Below, piece by piece: positions 45,445 through 53,559 of a DNA stretch of 64,000 nt. The stretch is taken from contig NZ_JAPZVN010000006.1 of assembly GCF_027533845.1 (NCBI RefSeq), positions 247,673 to 311,672 of the forward strand, read 5' to 3'. The position numbers and the translations under genes are program-made. The notes under the pieces are model-generated. The model worked only from the letters and a program-made list of their open reading frames with translations, was not told the origin of the DNA and searched no databases. Positions within the stretch are counted from its first letter, which is position 1. Each line of letters starts with the position of its first letter. Origin of the DNA: Streptomyces sp. RPT161 (lineage in GTDB: Bacteria; Actinomycetota; Actinomycetes; Streptomycetales; Streptomycetaceae).

Positions 45445-45918
45445 TCATGGGGTCACCACCACGGTCGCGGTCATGAAGGGATGGATGGTGCAGAAGTAGG
45501 CATAGGTGCCGGCTTTGGTGAACGTGTATCGGTAGGTGGCGCCGGTCGTCAGCGGTGCCGAATGCAAGGGCCCGCCCGACCCGGAGCTGGTCACGGTGTG
45601 GGCGTCGCTGTCCTTGTTGGTCCAGGTCACCGTCGTACCCGTCTTGACCTTCAGGCTGGTCGGTGCGAACGCGAAGTTCTGGATCGTCACCGCGCTCCCG
45701 GCGACTGGTGCCGTTGCGGCCGGAGGGCTTGCGGGCGCGCTCATGCTGGGCATCGCCGGGGTGCTGGGGGCGGGGCTTGAGGCGCTGCCGGAACCAGTGG
45801 AGGAGGAGTGCGGTGATGCGCCGCAGGCGCTGAGCAGCCCCAGCGTGCCCGCGGTGGCAACGGCCAGGCCGGCTGCCGTCAGGGACCGTCGGGGTGATGG
45901 AAGGGAGTTCAGGTGCAT
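45445..45918 (-). CDS. Cupredoxin lipoprotein B
   Basis: The 157-residue protein starts at ATG 45918. It has a signal peptide with lipobox LLSACGA, a Ser/Pro linker and a plastocyanin-like domain: VTIQNFAFAPTSLKVKTGTT, His ligand in SDAHTVTS, Cys-His-Met ligands in FCTIHPFM. It is probably a lipid-anchored blue-copper electron carrier on the outer membrane face. It is over 60 percent identical by eye to cupredoxin A in the domain. Membrane protein B follows 100 bases downstream and is likely co-transcribed. Confidence 0.9.
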   Translation of the reverse strand: MHLNSLPSPRRSLTAAGLAVATAGTLGLLSACGASPHSSSTGSGSASSPAPSTPAMPSMSAPASPPAATAPVAGSAVTIQNFAFAPTSLKVKTGTTVTWTNKDSDAHTVTSSGSGGPLHSAPLTTGATYRYTFTKAGTYAYFCTIHPFMTATVVVTP

Positions 45919-45970
45919 GGGTGTGTGCTCTCTACTGATCAGCCCACGGATGGGGCCGGGCGGGGGTCGG

Positions 45971-46327
45971 TCATCCGGTCGGTGTTCCGCGCTGGAATCC
46001 GGGGTCGAAGACGTGCACGGCTTCCAGGTCGACGCGGCCGCCGTGCTGCCGTGCGCGGATGCCCCGGATGTGGGGATGTCGGCTGAGCAGCAGGTCGATG
46101 GCGTAGCGGAGCACGGCGAACGGGGCATGCGCCGGAAGCTGGACGCGGGCGGCGTCGGCTGCGACGGCGTAGCCGCTGTGCGTGATGACGAGCGCGCCCG
46201 GCAGCACGTGGGCGGTGAATCCGCTGTGCTCGCGGAGCGCATCGTAGAGCCGCAGAACATGGTCGTGTCGGGTGATCGGCCGCGCGGTGGAGGAGGCCCC
46301 GAGGGGCGGCGGAACCATCTCGGTCAT
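45971..46327 (-). CDS. Small conserved protein B
   Basis: The 118-residue cytoplasmic protein starts at ATG 46327 (MTEMVPPPLGAS). The core HDHVLRLYDALREHSGFTAH and VITHSGYAVAADAARVQLPA, then DLLLSRHPHIRGIRARQ, is likely an alpha/beta regulatory-type fold. It shares its N-terminal half with protein A and its ribosome-site leader GCAAGGAGTGA with the RsbW-like gene at 49140. It lies head-to-head with the ECF sigma gene. Position suggests control by, or of, that sigma factor. Confidence 0.7.
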   Translation of the reverse strand: MTEMVPPPLGASSTARPITRHDHVLRLYDALREHSGFTAHVLPGALVITHSGYAVAADAARVQLPAHAPFAVLRYAIDLLLSRHPHIRGIRARQHGGRVDLEAVHVFDPGFQRGTPTG

Positions 46328-46475
46328 CTCGGTTCACTCCTTGCGCTAGGGGGAGGAGGGGGTTCCCGAGGATCGGTGCTCGTCGGGTTCCACGGGCGCC
46401 GGGGGGCGTACGGTTCGGCGTGTAAGCACCTTTTGTGAGATTTCGGAGATTTACCGGATATGCGATGATCGACTT

Positions 46476-47078
46476 ATGCCGTGGAGTCTTCGGAGAAGCG
46501 GTCCATCGAGTGAGCCGGATCGCTCTGGGAACCGTGTCTCTAGTGCGGGGACCATTTCCCACGCGGACGAGGACCTGCTCCGCACGCTGTACGCAGAGCA
46601 CGCCGGGCCGCTGCTTCACTTCGTCCTGCGACTGACCTCAGGAGACTGGCAATGGGCCGAGGATGTCGTGCAGGAGACACTGCTGCGAGCCTGGCAGCAC
46701 CCGGCGGCGTTCGACCCCGAGCGCGGACCGGCCCGGGCGTGGCTGTGCACGGTCGCCCGGAACCTGGTCATCGACGCCCACCGGGCCCGCCAGGCCAGGC
46801 CGCCCGAGGCCGATGGGGAGGCGCTGGAAAGGGTCGCGGAGCAGACGCCCGGAGAAGACGAGATCGAGCAAGCGCTGCAGAGCTGGGCTGTAGCCGAGGC
46901 CATCCGGACCCTCTCCCCGGAACACCGCGCCGTGCTGCTGGAGACGTACTACAGAGGCCGGACGATGGTCGAGGCCGCAGCGGCGCTCGGCATTCCGGTG
47001 GGCACCGTGAAGTCGCGCACGTACTACGCCTTGAAGGCGCTGCGGCTGGCGCTGCAGGAACGGGGTATCGAGCCGTGA
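46476..47078 (+). CDS. ECF-type RNA polymerase sigma factor B
   Basis: The 200-residue protein starts at ATG 46476. Region 2 (LRTLYAEHAGPLLHFVLRLT, WAEDVVQETLLRAWQHP, RAWLCTVARNLVIDAHRAR) binds the -10 element and core polymerase. Region 4 (IRTLSPEHRAVLLETYYRGR, MVEAAAALGIPVGTVKSRTY) reads the -35 element. It is co-transcribed with the zinc-finger anti-sigma factor 25 bases downstream, which should hold it inactive. Conserved sequence upstream of this gene and of the decayed copy A suggests autoregulation. Confidence 0.94.
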   Translation: MPWSLRRSGPSSEPDRSGNRVSSAGTISHADEDLLRTLYAEHAGPLLHFVLRLTSGDWQWAEDVVQETLLRAWQHPAAFDPERGPARAWLCTVARNLVIDAHRARQARPPEADGEALERVAEQTPGEDEIEQALQSWAVAEAIRTLSPEHRAVLLETYYRGRTMVEAAAALGIPVGTVKSRTYYALKALRLALQERGIEP

Positions 47079-47103
47079 CAGCGGCGTTGAGGAGGTGCGG
47101 ACC

Positions 47104-47898
47104 ATGAAGGGCGACCCTGACGCCATCCGGTTCTCCCTGGGCGGGTACGTGCTGGGAACGCTGTCCCCGACGGAGACGGAACAGGTGCGAGCCCACCTCG
47201 CGGAATGCGACGAGTGCCGGGCCGAGCACGCCGAACTGGCGGGGCTGCCCGCGCTACTCGCGACGGTCAGCGAGGCTGAGGCCGCGGGCGAGACCGGGCC
47301 CGCGCCCAGCGAGGAGCTGGCCGACCGGCTTGTACGGCGGGCCGCCACAAGCGGGCGCCCGCAGCCGGAGCCTGAATCCGCTCACGTGGTGGGGGTACCG
47401 CGGCGAACCGAGCGCAGCCGACTCGACCGGCTGCTCCAGCAGGCCGCGTCCCGGCGCCGTGCCGCCGTGCGGAGGCAACTGGTCGGGGTCGCAGCCGCCA
47501 CGACGCTCATCGCTGCGGTGGCTTCGGGCGGTACGTGGCTGGCTACCGTCGCGACCACCAGCAGCCAGGTGGCGCAGCCCGCACCGACGTCACCGGCCCC
47601 GGTCCGCACTTTCTCCGGAACCGACGCCACCACCGGCCTGTCCGCCTCGGTGAAGGTCTCGCCCGCCGCCTGGGGCAGCGCCGTGCAGGTCTCGGCACAG
47701 GGAGCGCCCCCCGGGATCACATGCAGACTGCAAGCGGTCGGGGTCACGGGCGCCACCGCGACCGCCGCCACTTGGCAGGCCGGTAAGTATCCGGGCGGGG
47801 CCAAGATTTCCGGAACCGTACCCATGTCCCCGGGAACGATCAGTCACTTCGAGATCTACGCCGGCAACGGCCAGAAGATGCTCACCATCCCGGCGTGA
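47104..47898 (+). CDS. Zinc-finger anti-sigma factor B
   Basis: The 264-residue protein starts at ATG 47104 with GAGGAGG upstream. The cytoplasmic ZAS domain has His31, Cys35 and Cys38 (HLAECDECRAEH). A single membrane helix lies near residues 128-150 (VGVAAATTLIAAVASGG). The exterior domain (SASVKVSPAAWGSAVQVSAQ, GITCRLQAVGVTG) is presumed to sense an envelope signal. It partners the adjacent sigma factor. The sequence is very similar to the orphan anti-sigma A, so cross-binding between A and sigma B is plausible. Confidence 0.92.
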   Translation: MKGDPDAIRFSLGGYVLGTLSPTETEQVRAHLAECDECRAEHAELAGLPALLATVSEAEAAGETGPAPSEELADRLVRRAATSGRPQPEPESAHVVGVPRRTERSRLDRLLQQAASRRRAAVRRQLVGVAAATTLIAAVASGGTWLATVATTSSQVAQPAPTSPAPVRTFSGTDATTGLSASVKVSPAAWGSAVQVSAQGAPPGITCRLQAVGVTGATATAATWQAGKYPGGAKISGTVPMSPGTISHFEIYAGNGQKMLTIPA

Positions 47899-47959
47899 AG
47901 CCTTGACCCGATCGGCACCTCATGGCCAGCAGCGACAGTCCGCATCAGCGTCCGTCGCC

Positions 47960-48400
47960 ACCGAGCCCGCGCGGAAAGGCGATGTGCGCGTATCCGACGC
48001 GGTCGGTGGCTCCGGCCTGGCGAGTACCTGGTTCACGCGGCCTTTGACGGTGCCCCAGGCCAGGTGTGACGCGGTGGCGGTGCTGGCGTCGGAGAGTCCC
48101 TGGGTGAGCAGCGGCGGTACGTCGGACTGGCGTTCGGCCGGTGATGCGACACGTGATGCGATGCGACACGTGCTGCGCCGGGCGTGGCTTGTCCGGAGGT
48201 GGGCTCGCGGGTGACGACGCCGATGACGTGGCTGGTGCGGGCGGGGTTGAAGACGGTGTGGCCCTGGGGCGGGGCGTGCAGGGGCCGGTCCTGGTCTGCG
48301 CCTCCGGGGGCGCGTTCCTGGCTGGGAGGGTGTGGAGGGCCTGTTCGTCGTAGGTGTCGTACTCGTAGGTGTCGAGCAAAGAGCACCGCAGGAGGTCTGG
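47960..48400 (-). pseudogene. NarL/LuxR-type response regulator remnant
   Basis: Three minus-strand frames carry pieces in order: YEYDTYDEQALHTLPA (receiver beta5 region), HTVFNPARTSHVIGVVTREP (linker) and LLTQGLSDASTATASHLAWG, TVKGRVNQVLAR (LuxR helix-turn-helix). At least two frameshifts separate them, and the receiver N-terminus with its phospho-Asp is missing. It is nonfunctional. Confidence 0.65.
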
Positions 48401-49139
48401 GCAGCTCGCGCGGGCTCGATGCTGTTCGTGCCGGGCAAGTGGATGCCCATCACCCCGAGAGGGGCGCTTGGCGTGCCTGCTGGACCGCGGACCACCCGTC
48501 TTGTGCCTCGACGACGACACTCGGCTGATCGCCCGCGTTGATGATGAGTACGCAGGGTCAGGCGCACGGCGGGGTCGTCCCGGCGATCAGAACGTTGACC
48601 ACAAGGCCCTGACGGCGGGCCCGATAAGGCGAGAGCACTGTCCGCGCGTGGCTCGACCAGCGCGTTCCGCCGACCCGCAACCCGACGCCGCGCAGATACC
48701 GCCGGTCGTCCAGGACCACAGCCCGGAGGCAGCGCATGGAGGAGCCGCGTCACGGTTTTCTGGATGCCCTGCGCGGGGCCGGTGCAGCGCGTGGCGTACC
48801 GGCCCCGCGCAGGAGTTGCTGACTCATGAGACCCATGGCGCATCCGGTGCCGAAGTGCTGCCCCGCCGACGGTCCGCAGGTAACCGTGGCCAACGGTCGC
48901 CCCAACACATCGCCCGCCGCCGACCCTTCCCGTCAAGACTGGCACGGGATGGCCGGACGGGGGCAGGTCACGCGCCGGGCGGCGCGACCTGCCCCGTGGG
49001 ATGGGGGAGGCGGGTTCGGGCGACGGTGGTCCTGCCCGCCCCCGTCGCCGACCGCGCCGGATCCAAGGTCATGACGTGCTCAGCGCGTCGCCATGTGAGC
49101 GACGCGCTGACGTGGTGACCGAAGCCTCACTGGGGTCGG
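48401..49139. other. Gene-free stretch
   Basis: About 740 bases contain overlapping frames on both strands without bias or motif. It probably represents decayed upstream parts of the response-regulator locus. No terminator or operator was identified. Confidence 0.35.
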
Positions 49140-49640
49140 TCACGCCGAGCACTGAAGGCAGGCGTGGACTTCGCGGCCGTCCGGAGCTTGGTGGACCTCG
49201 GTCGATTGTGCGAGGAACTCGACGATACCGTTGCCGCGGCCGTGTTCGTCCGGGGCGATGTCCTGGCGGGGGCGGTCTACGTCAGCTCCGGAGTCGACGA
49301 CAACGATGTGCAGCGTGTGGTGGTCGAGGACCAGTTGCAGCGTCATGTACTCGTGGCCGTAACGGGCGGCATTGGCGGCGAGTTCGTCGACGATAAGGAC
49401 GGCGGAGTCCCGCTCGTCCTGCGGAATGCTCCAGTTCTCCAGCAGGTCCGCCGTGAAGTGACGGGCGGCGGAGACATGTGCTTCCTGCGCTGGCAAGGTG
49501 AGCAGTGCCTGGCGGCGGCAGCCCCGCGAGCACAACGCATCCGTGACGGGAGTGAACCGGGGACGCTGCGGGCCTCCGCCTACGGAGCGGAGACGAGCGT
49601 CGCGGACGCGGCGGGGGGCGGTGGGGAGTAGCTGGGTCAT
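49140..49640 (-). CDS. RsbW-like ATP-binding protein (HATPase_c)
   Basis: The 166-residue cytoplasmic protein starts at ATG 49640 with the leader GCAAGGAGTGAGCTGAG shared with small conserved proteins A and B. The GHKL ATPase fold shows the N box DELAANAARYG (85-95), G1 VVDSGAD and G2 DEHGRGNGIV. Family members are anti-sigma factor kinases or their relatives, very numerous in Streptomyces. The unusual N-terminal 40 residues are Arg-rich. A target sigma factor is not adjacent; the sigma B module lies about 1.2 kb to the left. Confidence 0.88.
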   Translation of the reverse strand: MTQLLPTAPRRVRDARLRSVGGGPQRPRFTPVTDALCSRGCRRQALLTLPAQEAHVSAARHFTADLLENWSIPQDERDSAVLIVDELAANAARYGHEYMTLQLVLDHHTLHIVVVDSGADVDRPRQDIAPDEHGRGNGIVEFLAQSTEVHQAPDGREVHACLQCSA

Positions 49641-49950
49641 CTCAGCTCACTCCTTGCGGATGGGAGGGGAAAGGGGAGGAGATCTCGTGAATACCAGCGC
49701 TTGTCTACTTTCACGTGCGGCAGGCCCCATGCGGTTCGGCCTGTTCGTGCTGCCCGTGCCGAAAATGCCGTCCCTGCAGGTCAGGCGGCACGTTTGTACT
49801 CATGGAGGATGCCGCCGAGGCTGCCGCGTGTGCGCATGTCGAGGCGGGCGATCTGCTCCGGAGCGGTGATCGGTGTGGGCAGACGCCGCCCACCACCGCG
49901 ACGCCGACTGATCCCAGGAGCACCCTGTGCGTGCCGAAAAGCCTGTCGCC

Positions 49951-50700
49951 CTACACGATCTGCGCGTGTTCGTGGATGAGGCCGCCGAGGCGGTCGCACC
50001 GGATGGCGCGCGATTGGGCATCGGCGGCGGGCGGTTCGGGCGTGCCTACGCCGTCGGGGCAGCGTTGTCCGAGTGGTCGGTGCGGCCGGTGTTCGTTGTG
50101 ATGGACCGCATACTCGTCGACGATGAGACGCAGGTGCCGTTCGCCGGCGATCAGGACGCGGTCGGCGGCCTCGCGTCTGCAGGATCCGACCCAGCGCTCG
50201 GCGACCGCGTTCATTCTGGGTACGCCGGGCAGGATGGGCACCACGCGGTCGCCGATCGCGGTGAAGACCGCGGCGTTGTCGTGCTGTGCGCGTGTCGTCC
50301 AGGGCCATCAGCAGGTTGCGAGCCTGCTGGGTGGCCCATTCGGCGGTGACGTTGCGGGTGATGTCGGCGATGTGCACCCGCCGGGTGCCGTGCTCGATGG
50401 AGAACAGGACGAACAGGCGTCTCAGAAATACGGTGTCCACGTGGAAGACGTCAACGGCGAGGATCCCTTGGGCCTGGGCGGTGAGGAACTGCGTTCAGGA
50501 GCGGTCCGCGCGCTGGGACGCCGGGTTAACCCCGGACTTCTTCAAGATCTCCCAGACCGTGGAGGCGGCGATCTTCCAGCCCAGGATGCGCAGTTCGCCG
50601 TGAATCCTGCGATCCTCCCAGGTGTCGTTCTCGCGGGCCAGGCGCAGCAATAGGACGCGCAGTGCCTCGGGCTTGGTCGGGCGGCCCGGGCCTCGGCGCG
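49951..50700 (-). pseudogene. IS481/IS3-type transposase with three frame segments
   Basis: The minus strand gives, in order, LRLARENDTWEDRRIHGELR and ASTVWEILKKSGVNPASQR (frame 1, stop at 50495), [20 protein letters not shown] and [18 protein letters not shown] (frame 2), then [40 protein letters not shown] (frame 3). All belong to one rve-fold transposase. Two frameshifts inactivate it. Its 5' end near 50700 cuts into the rightward gene that follows. Confidence 0.85.
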
Positions 50701-50708
50701 GATAGGTC

Positions 50709-51348
50709 CACCCTGACCGGCGCGGCCTTGGCCCTGCTGATCCTGCCGGCCCCTGCGCGCGGCACCTACTTCGTCGACAAGGCCGCCGCCACCCTGGTCT
50801 GCGACGGACCGGTGTGCGTGACGCAGGCGAACCGCTCACGCCTGCCCGAGCTCGCGCCGAGCGGCAAGGAGGCGCTGCGCGTGCTGCACGACGCCCTCGG
50901 TGACAAGGCGCCGAACTCCGCGCGGGAGGACACCGAGCTGCGCGCGCTCGGCCACCCACGCGAACTCACTGGCAACGTGGTGCTGATCGACTTCGGCGAC
51001 CCGCTGATCGCCCATGCAGCGGGGGCGGAACTGACCCGCCTCCTGGTCGCCCAGGGCCTGGCACCGAACTGCGCACCGCGCACCCCCTGGGAGGACGGAG
51101 GGCAGGTCGACATCCCCGCACAGAGCATCGCCGCGAGCTGGGCCCTCGGCAATCGCCAGTTCGAACCGCTGCAGGTGCCGGACACCTACGCGTACTCGCA
51201 GGGTGCATGGGCGAACGCCAAAGCCGCCTGGGAGAAGCTGACGGCCCTGCCGCCGGTCGAGCAGCGCTCGCGGATCGCCCAGACGCATGCCGCCGCGCTC
51301 TCCTGCAAGGACGAGCTCGCGGCGCTGACGGGGGAGACATCGCCATGA
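50709..51348 (+). pseudogene. Extracytoplasmic protein gene, 5' truncated by IS
   Basis: About 210 residues begin STLTGAALALLILPAPARGT, probably the end of a membrane or signal segment. They continue TYFVDKAAATLVCDGPVCVT, VLIDFGDPLIAHAAGAELTR and AASWALGNRQFEPLQVPDTY. Cysteine-containing loops fit an exterior location. The true start is lost at the IS junction; in-frame starts lie inside IS sequence. I recognise similarity to extracytoplasmic domains of Streptomyces ABC-2-type permease partners. Its TGA overlaps the ATG of the next gene. Confidence 0.55.
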
Positions 51349-51911
51349 GATGGCTGATTCTGTACGCCTGTTCACGGCAGGTGCCCAGCTCGGCCGCCGC
51401 GGTCGCGCTCGTCGAGCTGGCGGTGTGGGCCCTCGACGGTCCAGGATCGGTGGACGTGGGGATCGCGGTCCTGGTCCTCACCGCGAACGTGGCGGCCGCT
51501 TCCGTCGGGCTCGGCGGGCAGGATGCCGCGCTGGATCGGACGGCCGCGATCCGGTGGATGCCCCGGCGGGCGGCGCACGTGCTGCTGGCTGGCGCGGTCG
51601 CTGGTGCGGCGCTGCTGGCGGTCCAGGCGGCGGCAGCCAAGCTCGCCCCGGCTGTGCTCGTCGTTCGGGACAGCGCGGGCCTGGTCGGCCTGGCCGCGCT
51701 CGGGGCGGTGCTGCGCGGGGCACGGTTCGCATGGACCCTGCCGATCGGCTGGCTCGCGTTCAGCCTCCTCGTCCCGGTTCCGCCCGGCATCGCGGGAGAG
51801 GTGGGCGGCTGGGTGATCATTTCTCCCGCCCCAATGGTGTCCACCGCGACCGGGTGGGCCCTGCTGGCGACCGGCACCGTGCTGTACGCCACAGCAGGAC
51901 CAAGGCGGTAA
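51345..51911 (+). CDS. Multispan membrane protein
   Basis: The 188-residue protein starts at ATG 51345, overlapping the previous stop (ATGA). It has about five hydrophobic helices (VAVLVLTANVAAASVGLGG region, AAHVLLAGAVAGAALLAVQA, SAGLVGLAALGAVLRGA, WTLPIGWLAFSLLVPVPP, ATGWALLATGTVLYATA). Size and pairing suggest a small permease-like partner of the truncated upstream protein. The operon has probably lost its promoter to the IS insertion. A perfect terminator hairpin follows 18 bases after the stop. Confidence 0.7.
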   Translation: MRWLILYACSRQVPSSAAAVALVELAVWALDGPGSVDVGIAVLVLTANVAAASVGLGGQDAALDRTAAIRWMPRRAAHVLLAGAVAGAALLAVQAAAAKLAPAVLVVRDSAGLVGLAALGAVLRGARFAWTLPIGWLAFSLLVPVPPGIAGEVGGWVIISPAPMVSTATGWALLATGTVLYATAGPRR

Positions 51912-51928
51912 CGGACACGCCCCGCGCC

Positions 51929-51967
51929 GAGCGCTTCAGTTGGCGAAGCTCGCCAACTGAAGCGCTC
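51929..51967 (+). terminator. 18-bp perfect hairpin with 3-base loop
   Basis: GAGCGCTTCAGTTGGCGA (51929-51946) is exactly complementary to 51950-51967, with loop AGC. It begins 18 bases downstream of the membrane-protein stop. The perfection and tight loop are exceptional even for Streptomyces terminators. Confidence 0.85.
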
Positions 51968-52214
51968 AGTGACCCGACCACATGAAATGAGCCGAAGCAC
52001 GATAGCTGTCACAGAGGCGGGCTTGTTGTCACCGGGTTCGTTCCGGTGGCGGCAGGCCCGCCTCGGGATGTGTCCTGTCGCATTGAAGCTGTCGGATTCT
52101 CACTCGGTCTCGTTCGTGCTGGCCGATTCTCAGTGCGGTGGCTCTTGAGCGGCGATGCCGTAGGCCGACAGCCAGGGCGGAATGCCCCCGTTGTCCTTCC
52201 GCCCAGACGGCGTG

Positions 52215-52793
52215 TCAGGTCATGGCGAGTCGGTCCACCAGCAGCTCCACCCTCCGCTCGGCTTCCGCAGGCGGCAGCCGTCCCGCCCGGGTCAGGGTGG
52301 CCAGCCCGTGCAGGGCCGCCCAGAACACCTCGGTGAACAGTCCCGGGTGGACGCCATCCCCGGCAACCTCGCCGAGGCTTTCCAGTAGGGCGGCGAAGGC
52401 GTCCTTCAGCGGCTCCGGGGTGTCCTCGGCCGCGAAGGCCAGGCCGCCGTCGAGCTGGAACATGGCGTCGTAGACCGCCGGATTGCGCTCGGCGAAGTCG
52501 AGGTAGGCGCGGGCGAGGCCGGTGACCCGGGTACGCGGGCCGTCCGCGGCCAAGGCCGCGGCCCGCACCGCCGCGGCCATCTCGGCGGCGCCCTGGAGGG
52601 CGACGGCGCCGATGATTTCGCGCTTGCCGCGGAAGTGGCTGTAGAGGACGGGCTGGCTGTATTCGATGCGCTCGGCGAGCAAGCGGGTGGTGACCGCGTC
52701 CCAGCCCTGCTGCTCGGCGAGTTCACGGGCCGTGGCCACGATGAGACGCTCGCGGGCCGCCCGTTCGCGTTCCTTGCGTTCCTGTACCGACAT
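52215..52793 (-). CDS. TetR family transcriptional regulator
   Basis: The 192-residue protein starts at ATG 52793. The helix-turn-helix segment is ARELAEQQGWDAVTTRLLAE, then RIEYSQPVLYSHFRGKREII. The ligand domain contains YLDFAERNPAVYDAMFQLDG and EVFWAALHGLATLTRAGRLP (WHG family pattern). It is divergent from a DUF1772 membrane protein with two perfect CTAGC palindromes in the 91-bp gap. This arrangement implies repression of both genes until a ligand binds. Confidence 0.93.
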   Translation of the reverse strand: MSVQERKERERAARERLIVATARELAEQQGWDAVTTRLLAERIEYSQPVLYSHFRGKREIIGAVALQGAAEMAAAVRAAALAADGPRTRVTGLARAYLDFAERNPAVYDAMFQLDGGLAFAAEDTPEPLKDAFAALLESLGEVAGDGVHPGLFTEVFWAALHGLATLTRAGRLPPAEAERRVELLVDRLAMT

Positions 52794-52802
52794 GGTTCGA
52801 TC

Positions 52803-52867
52803 CTAGCATCGCTAGACAATCGAGCGGCAGCAGTACTAGCGTTAGTTCAACTTCTAGCGGCGCTAGA
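52803..52867. promoter_or_regulatory. TetR operators in divergent promoter
   Basis: Two perfect palindromes share the arm CTAGC with a 3-base spacer: CTAGC-ATC-GCTAG (52803-52815) and TCTAGC-GGC-GCTAGA (52853-52867). A third, imperfect site, ACTAGCGTTAGT, lies midway at 52835-52846. They occupy the gap between tetR and the DUF1772 gene. Confidence 0.85.
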
Positions 52868-52884
52868 TCCCAGGAGGGGTCATC

Positions 52885-53331
52885 ATGCTCGACGCACTCA
52901 AGGTCGTCACCATCGTGGTCGTCGGAGTGATGGTGGGGGTGGAGTTCTCCGTCGCCTTCGTCATCAACCGGATCCTCAAGGCCCTCCCGGACGACAGCTG
53001 CCTGAGCGGCCGCGCCCACGGGGGTCGGATGCTTGGCGCCGTGATGCCGTTCTGGTACATCGGTTCGCTCGTCCTCGCCGCGGTCTGGGCCATCGCCGGA
53101 TGGCACCACCACGGCGCCGGCCTCGTCGTCATCGCCGGCGCACTGCTCATCCTCAGCGTGATCATGTCGCTTCTGCTGCTCGTCCCGATCAACAAGCGGG
53201 GCAAGACGTGGACCCCCGAGAACCGGCCCGCCGACTGGAAGGAGCAGGCGAACCGCTGGGACCGCTTCCACTACGTCCGCGTCGCCGACCTCATCGCCGC
53301 TTTCGCCCTGCTGGCCGCCGCCCTCGTCTGA
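52885..53331 (+). CDS. DUF1772 family membrane protein
   Basis: The 148-residue protein starts at ATG 52885 with CAGGAGGGG upstream. Four hydrophobic helices are spaced as in DUF1772 (VTIVVVGVMVGVEFSVAFVI, MPFWYIGSLVLAAVWAIAG, GAGLVVIAGALLILSVIMSL, VADLIAAFALLAAALV). The INKRGKTWTPENRPADWKEQ and NRWDRFHYVR loop is typical of the family. Such genes often pair with a TetR regulator, as here. The biochemical role is unknown, though an anti-stress or efflux-like role is sometimes suggested. Confidence 0.88.
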   Translation: MLDALKVVTIVVVGVMVGVEFSVAFVINRILKALPDDSCLSGRAHGGRMLGAVMPFWYIGSLVLAAVWAIAGWHHHGAGLVVIAGALLILSVIMSLLLLVPINKRGKTWTPENRPADWKEQANRWDRFHYVRVADLIAAFALLAAALV

Positions 53332-53400
53332 GCCCGCGGGCCGAGACCGCGCAGGTGGCACGCACTCCTCCACTCCGTGGACGGTAGCGACTTCCGCGAA

Positions 53401-53451
53401 TGCCAGGTCGCTCGAGAACCCCGGGCCTCCGCCTTCTCAAGCGACCTGGCA
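53401..53451. repeat. Second member of the 49-bp hairpin family
   Basis: TGCCAGGTCGCTCGAGAA (53401-53418) pairs with 53434-53451 with a single mismatch. The loop contains GGGCCTCC, the complement of the GGAGGCC loop core at 1345-1357. Read on the minus strand the element aligns end-to-end with 1327-1375. It lies 70 bases downstream of the DUF1772 gene, nearly the same distance as the first copy from its gene. Confidence 0.8.
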
Positions 53452-53559
53452 TCCCAGCAAGTCAACGGCTCGCTATCGGACAGATGCGCTGCCACAGGAC
53501 AATCGAGGTGCCGTCTGCGCGGCGCTTGAGCACGGGTGCCGTTCACCTAAACCCCTTAC

